Shown here piece after piece: positions 56,609 to 64,000 of a DNA stretch of 64,000 bases. The DNA is from Fragilariopsis cylindrus CCMP1102 (taxonomy: Eukaryota > Bacillariophyta > Bacillariophyceae > Bacillariales > Bacillariaceae). Each line of letters begins with the position of its first letter. The first letter of the stretch is position 1. The DNA lies in the NCBI GenBank assembly GCA_900095095.1, contig FMBT01000450.1:34052-98051 (forward strand). Reading direction: 5' to 3'. The position numbers and the translations under genes are program-made. Under the pieces are notes generated by a model. The model did no database searches. It was not told the origin of the DNA and saw only the letters and a program-made list of their open reading frames with translations.

Positions 56609-57136
56609 TTATGGTGATACACTAACTAATAAATGAAAATCTAAATCAGCTGTTTGACCTAAACATTTAACGTTGTAGGGACCTTCTAATGTTTTGGCAT
56701 GACTGTGCAGTTTTTCTTTCAATTGTGTTGCTTTTTCCGTTAAGGATTCATGACCCGGTTTGACACTTTCATCTAAACACAAGACATGACACCAATCATT
56801 ATTTGGACATTGTTCTCCTTGAATTGGACAATCAAAGGTAAAATCAAAACCACGTACTTTACTAAAATGATGTCGTTTCATATGATTCGCTGCCGTACCA
56901 TCTTCACCATCGACATTGGGATCATACATTTTATCTAAATATTCCACCGAATGTTCAATCATCCCCGTTTCTTTCACTAAAATATCACCTAAAAAAGTTT
57001 CCATTATTTTAATTTCATCGGGATGACATTTATGTGGTAGTCCATTCTTAAATGTTGGTATAAATTCCATGGTAAAATGTGCATTTCGTGTGGCATCCAC
57101 TTGTGTGACTTGTAACGAGGATGTTGTGGTGGACAA
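56609..57136 (-). CDS. Conserved-looking Cys/His protein of unknown function
   Basis: The frame encodes NAHFTMEFIPTFKNGLPHKC, DEIKIMETFLGDILVKETGM, HHFSKVRGFDFTFDCP, QCPNNDWCHVLCLDE and KCLGQTADLDFHLLVSVS, non-repetitive with several Cys and His. The only in-frame ATG in the first part is at 57070, but protein-like sequence extends upstream to at least 57136. In the frame one base away, an ATG at 57198 begins a signal-peptide-like stretch (TSLFQARSQFATFVMTIL). A one-base shift or a short missed intron near 57140 would join them. If so, it is a small secreted Cys-rich protein. No family recognised. Confidence 0.65.
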   Translation of the reverse strand: MSTTTSSLQVTQVDATRNAHFTMEFIPTFKNGLPHKCHPDEIKIMETFLGDILVKETGMIEHSVEYLDKMYDPNVDGEDGTAANHMKRHHFSKVRGFDFTFDCPIQGEQCPNNDWCHVLCLDESVKPGHESLTEKATQLKEKLHSHAKTLEGPYNVKCLGQTADLDFHLLVSVSP

Positions 57137-58489
57137 TGCAAAATTGTCATAACAAATGTTGCAAATTGGGATCGTGCTTGGAATAAGGATGTCATCATTT
57201 TTGTATTCGGTAGTACGTGTTGGTATGTTGATGTGATGTGATGGAAGAAAATAGGGTCGTTGTTATTTGTCGTTTCCGAATTGATTTGATGTTTATGACA
57301 AGACGACAAGATGTGATTTTTTTTGTATTGTGTTAAGTTCGAAACAGTATGTTAATGCCGTGACGAGAATGATGGCAAATGTAATGATGAATGCTTCTTC
57401 TGTGATTCTTGCGTGATAATTTAGCGGGGGTAAGTATGTGAATGATCGAAGGTGGTTGGAATGTTTTGTCATGCCCCTATGCTACGACTAGCCCCATACA
57501 CCATAAATAGAACACATCATGATACTACAGTACTACTGTAAGCGATGATACACTGTAATGAAAATGCCAGTAAAAGCAAGTCATTTTACAAATAAATAGT
57601 CATCACTCGTTTTAGCTAGCGCAAAATACAGTTGATGGATGTACCGGTAAATGTCTTTGCGAAATGCCATGCCATATTTGAGTCGATTGAGTCATTTGAG
57701 TCCCCCGCTTTTCAAGTCATGAAATACACAGGACCGTACTGTTTTGTACTATTACGGCTATGTAAGCTCTTATATCTGTCGCGTTCCTCGATCTTGCTTG
57801 AAATACTGTACTCTTGTACTATATGAGGGTACAATATGGCCATTAGCCATATATACTGTTCGACATAAAGTACAGTATATATCATAGAAAGGGTGAAATG
57901 ATAGTCGTGGAAAACAATAGCCCAATCATATCCGAAATGTCCATTTTTCACGAACAGCTACTCCTAATAGAATCGAAGCTTCTCAAAAACAGAAAAAAAA
58001 TCTTCACAAGATCGACATTAAATTTTACAAAATCACAACACTACATTCATTGTGTAGTTTCATATCCCATAAATTGATATCTCATAAAATACAATTCAAA
58101 AGAAGAAGAAAAAGAAGAAGATCGCCGCAAGATAAAAGACCGCACAACGCATATAATCATTACTTACGAAACGTCGAACGGTACGTCACATATTCATTCT
58201 TATATTTCGATTGATGTACTTTATATCGCGAATATATGTTGTTTTATAGCTTGTGCCTAAGAACGAGATGATGGGGGGAGGTAAACGAGACAAAAAGGGA
58301 CTATGTGCTACTAGATAGCGATAACTAACTAACTAAGTAACTTTGATTCATTCTATCTCTACGATATCTTATTCCGCCTCTTCATTATAAATTAGCATAA
58401 CAACAAACGCAATATACACAAACGCAATACGTAATACGCAAATACTTCCATCAAAAATTAACGAAACGACGACAGAACTTGTAACCATC
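57137..58489. other. Mostly gene-free stretch
   Basis: Apart from the possible signal-peptide exon at 57140-57198, nothing is recognised. GAAGAAGAAAAAGAAG near 58100 and ACGCAA units near 58408-58442 are simple sequence in the leader of the next gene. Confidence 0.45.
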
Positions 58490-59902
58490 ATGGATTATAT
58501 TGGCAAAACTGTAGTAGATAAATTGATCTCATTAATACGACATAAGGATGCGTTTCCTTTACGAACAAAAGATAAAATTAATGAATTAACTGGAATTTAC
58601 TATCACAACATCGTGTTTGATGATTATTTCCAGGCCATCGTTACTCATGTTAATACTGATCCTTATTTTGGTAGTAATAATTCACTGAAACTTATCAAAA
58701 TTCTTAGGTATTCGAGGGGTTTCGAATGTACTACAAGAATTAGAATTGATGCAACAAATGAAAGATTCCTCACTCAAATTAAAGACGATATTCATGACAT
58801 GCTTGATGATGAAGATGATCGTGTTGATGATTATCGTGGTTTAGATAGCGATCGTGATACAAAAAAACAAGTTGAAACTATGATACGTTTTTTCCCTGAG
58901 GTATTATCCCGTATACACCAACGTGTAGGAACAACTAATAATATCTTTGATTATTATCCTATCCAATTACTTGCACACACGAAGAAGGCTGTTTCTTTTA
59001 TCCCACTCGTTTCTCGATTAGCGATAGAGTTAGGCGTGTTTGGTGAGGACGATAGAGGAGGATTATTATGTGGTGATATTTCTGTATGTGCTTATATTGT
59101 AAATAGAACCAACAGAAGTACGATCCATAATGCAAAATATTACGATGTTATGAAACTAATGGTATGTCAAGCTGACCGTCAAAGATATGAAATATGGGAT
59201 ATGTTGTCATCTCATAATAATTTTCGAGATAATACATTCCGAGTAATTGTCAATGAGAATCCATCAGTACTAAAAATATCAACCAAATCAAGACTATCTA
59301 TTCCACTTTATTACGCTGCACAACTACCTTCATCGATTTTACCATTTAAAATTATACTACAAGCTGGTATACAGTATTATCCAAACAAGGAGGGTATTAG
59401 TTTACTATTCAAGATGGTTAATACTGACAAGACACCATTCCAAATAGCATGTGAAAGATTTGGTCGTGATAGAGTAATGGATGCCGTTGAAGGTACTCTA
59501 CTTACATTTCAACAACAACAATTACCTTTATTGGATGATGATGGTAACAACAACAACAATAACACTAGCGCTTGTGGACCACCATACAATCTTGCCGAGG
59601 CATTAATTACAGCATCCGTTAACAAAAATGTACATTTAGATTGTGTATTTTTTCTGATCCGAAGACATCCAAATGTTGTGAAAGAATTACTGGTGGTGGC
59701 GCCGGCAATGGAAGGCAATGATAATAATAGTAGTAATAATAATAATGTCGGAGGTGGAGGAGATGATGATGGTGCTGATGGTGCTGATGGTGCCGATGGT
59801 GCAGATGAAGATGAAGATGATGGTGGTAATAGTGTTAAACGCAAGAAAGTTGAGAATGAAGAAGACAATAATCTGTCTACATGGAAGCAGTTGAAGCGTT
59901 AG
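58490..59902 (+). CDS. Ankyrin-like diatom family protein
   Basis: 470 residues, intronless, from MDYIGKTVVDKLISLIRHKD. The middle part has loosely spaced helix-pair repeats similar to the ankyrin-like families expanded in diatoms, for example FFPEVLSRIHQR, PIQLLAHTKKAVSFIPLVSR, NPSVLKISTKSRLSIPLYYA, KTPFQIACERFGRDRVMDAV and CVFFLIRRHPNVVKELL. The C-terminal part has Asn and Gly/Asp/Ala runs (GADGADGADGADEDEDDGG) and a KRKK patch that could be a nuclear signal. Such proteins usually act as binding scaffolds (known for ankyrins in general); the partner is unknown. A degraded coding stretch follows directly and may be a lost downstream exon or neighbour. Confidence 0.85.
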   Translation: MDYIGKTVVDKLISLIRHKDAFPLRTKDKINELTGIYYHNIVFDDYFQAIVTHVNTDPYFGSNNSLKLIKILRYSRGFECTTRIRIDATNERFLTQIKDDIHDMLDDEDDRVDDYRGLDSDRDTKKQVETMIRFFPEVLSRIHQRVGTTNNIFDYYPIQLLAHTKKAVSFIPLVSRLAIELGVFGEDDRGGLLCGDISVCAYIVNRTNRSTIHNAKYYDVMKLMVCQADRQRYEIWDMLSSHNNFRDNTFRVIVNENPSVLKISTKSRLSIPLYYAAQLPSSILPFKIILQAGIQYYPNKEGISLLFKMVNTDKTPFQIACERFGRDRVMDAVEGTLLTFQQQQLPLLDDDGNNNNNNTSACGPPYNLAEALITASVNKNVHLDCVFFLIRRHPNVVKELLVVAPAMEGNDNNSSNNNNVGGGGDDDGADGADGADGADEDEDDGGNSVKRKKVENEEDNNLSTWKQLKR

Positions 59903-61140
59903 CGTCGCCACCAGATGGCTCTGGGATCTTACTATCATTTCGGAAGAAGCCGTAATACTGCCACCTAATTTTGTAGAAGTTGCTGCCCAACAAATGGCTC
60001 TACCTAACTCTACAATCGAACAGGCACGCACTCAGGTTTATTCTACGAGAAGTACCGGAAGTTTTATGGATTAATTTGATCATTTAGTGCTGCTTTCATG
60101 GTTTTTCTTTCTTTCTTTCTATAGATTCTAGTGCTGCTTTTATGGTATTTCTTTCTTTCTATAGTTTCTACTCTACTAGTAGTACCCAAGTTCTCTTCTT
60201 TTCTGTTATCACCTTCGTCACTATCACTACATTATTCCAAAGATTAAGTATGTTAGGTGATATGCGTAAAGACAACGAACAGCTGATTCAAACTCATGGA
60301 AAGAACTTGCTTTTGAAGAACAAGTGGCGATTGTCTATTTGTCTCTGGTTCTGTTCTTGTCTTGCATCGTCTTTTTTATCTGTACTTACGGCAAAATGAA
60401 TATCGTACACAGCCAATGTTTTCGTTATTTACCTTTACTTATTATTCAAAGATGTGGCAAAAGCGTTTGTGGATAAAATGAAAGATTACTACAAGGACGA
60501 ACAGAATATTCTAGAGGAGAAGGTCGAATATGATCGGCAAAATATTAGGGATGCAGAGGACGAATTGGTGGACGAACAAAGCATTTTACCTCTTCGTTGT
60601 AAATTATTGGACCTGTGCAGTACTAGAGAACTTACCTAGGACAATCTCAAACGTATGAAGCTTAGTCAACGCTATGCTTGTGTTACGTCATTTTTTACTA
60701 TTGCTGTTGTCCACGTCTCTTACGTAATTAGTGTGTGTGCTACTCTGTTGATGTACGTGTAGATGGCGACCTACAGTATTGCATCCACAGATATTATTGT
60801 TATGACAGTCATCCAACGAAGAAATGGTTCGATGTGATGGATTATCCAAAATGAGCTTCAAAATTTCGCGAGAATCCATGCATCGTCTCTCTAGTCTCGG
60901 TATTTATTCTAACCGCAATTGTAAAGATAAATAAGTACGATGACGATTTAATGGATGTGAAAGAGAGGATGGAACTGAGTTATGTTAATATAACCTACAT
61001 AATCCAGTTCGGAAATAGTTATTTTTCTACTAATATTTACACCTTGGAGAATCATGAATATACGACAACTTTCCCCATAAACAAATGCAGGAAGCGCAAG
61101 CAAATTCCCAGAAGGATTGTTTCTGGGAATGTACGAGGAT
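59880..61140 (+). pseudogene. Degraded coding stretch downstream of the ankyrin-like gene
   Basis: Overlapping the end of the ankyrin-like gene, an ATG at 59880 starts MEAVEALASPPDGSG. After a one-base shift it continues ISEEAVILPPNFVEVAAQQM and NSTIEQARTQVYSTRSTGSF to a stop near 60074. Later pieces are hydrophobic (60142-60399) or charged helix (AKAFVDKMKDYYKDEQNILE at 60454 and on). None stays open. Probably a decayed membrane-protein gene; family unknown. Confidence 0.35.
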
Positions 61141-62270
61141 GAACGATAGTTATTGAATCAAATCGAAACGATCAAACACCAAATACGTCGGGTGGATACT
61201 ATTTGAAGTGCTACTTTTTTGCTTGTTGTTTACCATTGATTCTTCTTGTGGTATACGTGGATTAGGGTAATGGATGCGCATTCAATTTTAGTCTCATCGT
61301 GTTAGAGACTATCTTGCCTATCTAGATCCCAAGTGTATGGCGACGGCTTCTTTGGAAGCTTCGATCTGCCATATGATGTTACTTACATTAACTTGTGAGG
61401 ATAAAGATAAAAGTTCTTCAACGTTTGCATAGTTTGCATTGGTCCAAAAAAGCGAGAAATATCCTGTCCCAAACCCCCAGCAACACAAGAATATCAGGAC
61501 AGGAAGAAGTAAGCTCGAGCTAGGACAGTGACATTGTGATTATCTTGATTTTCGCTATACACGATGTAAAGCAAAAATGGATAAAGGTGTATCATCCATC
61601 GAAGAGATTTATTGATATAGCTTCAACCGAGACTGAATTCATCGGCGTTCATACAAGGCAAATCTGGTGATGATTCTAGTGTCATCAGTAATACACTGAT
61701 CGGAATCCAAGCTACCACCAATTGTACCTATAAAGTATAATCAATTATAAGTCATTCGACTCCCTCTTGGGAAGATGCGGGGAGATGTCAAGAAGTATAA
61801 TGATAGTGAAGAGGTCCTCTCAAGGAGGAGAAACAAGGCATCAAATCAAATTTTGTTTTGATCAGTCATCAGAGTAGAATTAATTCGATACTTTGGAAAA
61901 AAGCGGAAGGATTGATTCAAGAAATTTCTAAGCAGCAAAAAATAACAACAATTCAGACAAAGAATAGGACTTACTCATACACTACATAAGTAACTTACCG
62001 TAGGACTACATACTTAAAGTACTTAATAATAATATATGTATCCAAACGTGTACTTCTTTTACTTCTTGTAATTACTTTAGTCTCACGTACCAGGTACGTA
62101 CGAAGTAATCGTGCGGAAAAAACGTTGTTCTTCGCATTCACAATAAATAAAGATCGCGTTCCCATGAAAAACCTGAACTAACGTAATTTTGTATGAACAG
62201 GAACCTCTCGATCTGTTGTACAGTAGTTGTATTAACAATTGTCATTAGAAGGAAAGGTGCAAGACATATA
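61141..62270. other. Gene-free stretch
   Basis: No gene. At 61620-61660 a short STETEFIGVHT frame hints at an old copia RNase H, but too little supports it. Palindromic ACGTACCAGGTACGTACG near 62085-62104 is the only local structure noted. Confidence 0.45.
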
Positions 62271-62996
62271 TTATCTATCAAATACAAGATGTGATGATGA
62301 TACTGATTGTATTGTTGTTGTTGTTGTTATAGGTGGTATAGTTGTTGTTATAGGTGGTATAGTTGTTGTTGGTCTTAATTTTTCATAATATTCAGTACGT
62401 ATAACTTTTAGTAATAATAATTCTAAAAATCCTGTTGTAACAAATGCTAATGATGCAATTATATATAATATAGAATAGGTTGATATCCATTGATTTGTCT
62501 TTAATGCAATAGTATCATCCGACCATGCCTCACAATCATAATCCCCTGTGGCATTGGCTAACATTGCTTCTGGTGATAAAGTAGATGCTGGTAATGTTCC
62601 ATCATTATATAGACCACCATATGGCATACAAGCATTTGCAACATAAAATATTGATCCAATAACAAATACAATATTATTAACAATACGCAGTTTACCAATT
62701 TTAATCTTTGTATCAAGTACTTCAATACTATTTTCATCATCATCCTCATCGTCATCATTATTAGTATTACGAACACAAATAGAATATAGGACTTCACATT
62801 TATCATCATCGTAGTAACTATTACTCTCCTGATCTTCATCACCATTCGTTGCTGTTGTTTCTAATGGAGACATTACTGTTGATTTTGACTCCGTTGTTGT
62901 TGTTGTTGTTGTTGTTGTTGTGAAAGAAGTAGTACTAGCAATATCAGCAGCAGTCTTGTGATCCGTCGTGCCTTCTTTAGTAGTAGTAATTGTCAT
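62271..62996 (-). CDS. Two-span membrane protein of unknown function
   Basis: 241 residues. A Thr-rich and acidic N-terminal half is followed by two clear membrane spans: RIVNNIVFVIGSIFYVANAC at about 105-125 and WISTYSILYIIASLAFVTTG at about 168-187. A Cys-containing loop (NATGDYDCEAWSDD) lies between them. The tail has IPPITTT repeated because an 18-base unit is duplicated at 62322-62360. The loop and spans look conserved, the ends variable. No family recognised; no intron. Confidence 0.7.
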   Translation of the reverse strand: MTITTTKEGTTDHKTAADIASTTSFTTTTTTTTTTESKSTVMSPLETTATNGDEDQESNSYYDDDKCEVLYSICVRNTNNDDDEDDDENSIEVLDTKIKIGKLRIVNNIVFVIGSIFYVANACMPYGGLYNDGTLPASTLSPEAMLANATGDYDCEAWSDDTIALKTNQWISTYSILYIIASLAFVTTGFLELLLLKVIRTEYYEKLRPTTTIPPITTTIPPITTTTTIQSVSSSHLVFDR

Positions 62997-63816
62997 AACT
63001 TTGTTTTGTCGAAGGAAACAAACCTAACCTACTCTAACTATTGATATACGTTCCTTCTTTGTCGTTTTATTTCTATCTATACAGTGCCCAATAACAAAGT
63101 GTGGCTACAGCAAATATTAGGAAAAAGAAAAGAAGGAAGAAGAACAAGTAAAACGTGTCAGCGATGAATGTGTCTTGAAATAGAAAACTGTGCTGACTAT
63201 ACAGTAGTAGCGAATCAATCGTCTTGCACAATAATAAGCTACCATACCAGCAGCATACGAGTAGTACAGTAGTACAATAAAACAAGACACAGTACACAAG
63301 TTGTATATGCGATGTCATGATCGATATATGCAGATTGCTGTTTGAAAGAAATGATACGAACAGCGGGCGGCGCGCGGGGGGGGGGGGGGTAGAAAGGAAA
63401 GCGATGATGTTTAAAATGAAAAACATCATAATCACCTCGATCTCCCCTCTAGCATCATCCCCTTTTTTGTTTTCGCACTTGTTTCAGCCTGTCTGCCTGC
63501 ACATGTCCCTCTAGTGTATCACGTACGCTGATATTTACTTCCTTAGCCATGTCACGAGCGAGAGAGAAAGGATGCTGTGAATGAAGTGAAGTAAAGCAAA
63601 AAAAAAAAGGCTTACCTCGATTCGATTCGATTCGACTCCCTATCTTGTTTCCTATTTTCTCTCCCTTTTATTTCAATACTATCACTAGTAGTGTCACGTT
63701 ACCTGGCGGCCTGATATGTCACACACCTCTATTGACTGTCGCCCTTTTTCTCAATTAGCTTTCGAACAGTGCTTCTTGTTATGGATTTCATGAAGAAGAA
63801 GGAAGCGATCGCTTGA
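62997..63816. other. Gene-free stretch
   Basis: It holds an interrupted G run at 63366-63389, a run of ten A at 63598-63608 and ATTCG units near 63618-63635. No gene. Confidence 0.5.
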
Positions 63817-64000
63817 TGTGCTGTGTTTCTGTTGCGGGGTACCTACTAACAAGAAAGATACAATAAAATTCTGGAGATTCTTGGTGTTCTCAATTTATCA
63901 ATCTACTCTTGTGCTGTGTTTCTGTTGCGGGTTATCGAACAAGAGCGAAAGATACAATAAAATGCTGGAGATGCTTGGTGTTCTCAATTTATCAATCTAT
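63817..64000. repeat. Tandem repeat, 93-base period, running off the window
   Basis: Units at 63817 and 63910 share TGTGCTGTGTTTCTGTTGCG, AAGATACAATAAAAT.CTGG and GGTGTTCTCAATTTATCAAT. The second unit ends at the window edge, so more copies may follow. Confidence 0.9.

Noticed and set aside
61600-61680. STETEFIGVHT-like frame as a second copia relic
   Set aside because: Only about ten residues match and no neighbouring motif supports it.
1-64000. tRNA and rRNA genes
   Set aside because: I looked by eye for the conserved T-arm box and rRNA landmarks and found none; a covariance-model scan would be decisive.

Overview
The window looks like nuclear DNA of a diatom, most likely a raphid pennate with an AT-rich, repeat-laden genome of the Fragilariopsis / Pseudo-nitzschia kind (inference). 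Three things point there. A small thylakoid protein at 5.6 kb carries a signal peptide ending in the AFAP plastid-import motif. There are DUF6824 proteins, ShK-like secreted proteins, and ankyrin-like and LRR-like families typical of diatoms. Genes have short GT-AG introns, scattered orientation and kilobase-scale gaps full of microsatellites. I saw no rRNA, tRNA, CRISPR or organellar genes.

Layout: 0-2.8 kb holds three copies of one non-autonomous DNA transposon (about 0.98 kb full length, 4-bp target duplications). Its first two copies sit back to back as a 192-bp inverted repeat with no mismatch found by eye. 5.6-6.4 kb is a PsbW-like photosystem II subunit. 9.0-15 kb has an LRR-like protein, a membrane protein of unknown role and a frame-broken possible OB-fold gene. 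15.6-17.8 kb has a GC-rich secreted GMC oxidoreductase beside a truncated secreted-protein gene. 19.2-26.0 kb is a tandem pair: an intact four-exon gene joining a CRAL-TRIO-like N-terminal region to DUF6824, and a decayed copy that has precisely lost the first intron. 28.3-32.0 kb has an ABCG half-transporter, a Ty1/copia relic and a decayed scrap of the same ABCG gene. 32.3-33.2 kb is a second, diverged DUF6824 protein.

From 36.2 to 47.0 kb there are three secreted-protein genes that share lysine-rich, cysteine-rich ShK-like C-terminal modules but differ in the N-terminal part: two beta-solenoid paralogues (one with two ShK modules, one with a Pro/Thr-rich stalk and one module) and one six-exon trypsin-like protease. 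A membrane-anchored flavodoxin-domain protein lies between them. This cluster is the best candidate for a functional neighbourhood, plausibly cell-wall or extracellular (inference).

47-64 kb is gene-poor. It has a TA-flanked MITE, a LINE reverse-transcriptase relic, tandem repeats, a Ser-rich protein, another relic of the first transposon family, several frame-broken coding remnants, a conserved acidic/His-Cys protein, an ankyrin-like family protein and a two-span membrane protein.

A recurring pattern is single-base frame breaks inside otherwise convincing genes (protease, DUF6824 copy, OB-fold-like gene and others). Either this is a region of decaying duplicates or the assembly carries residual indels; reads or transcripts would decide.
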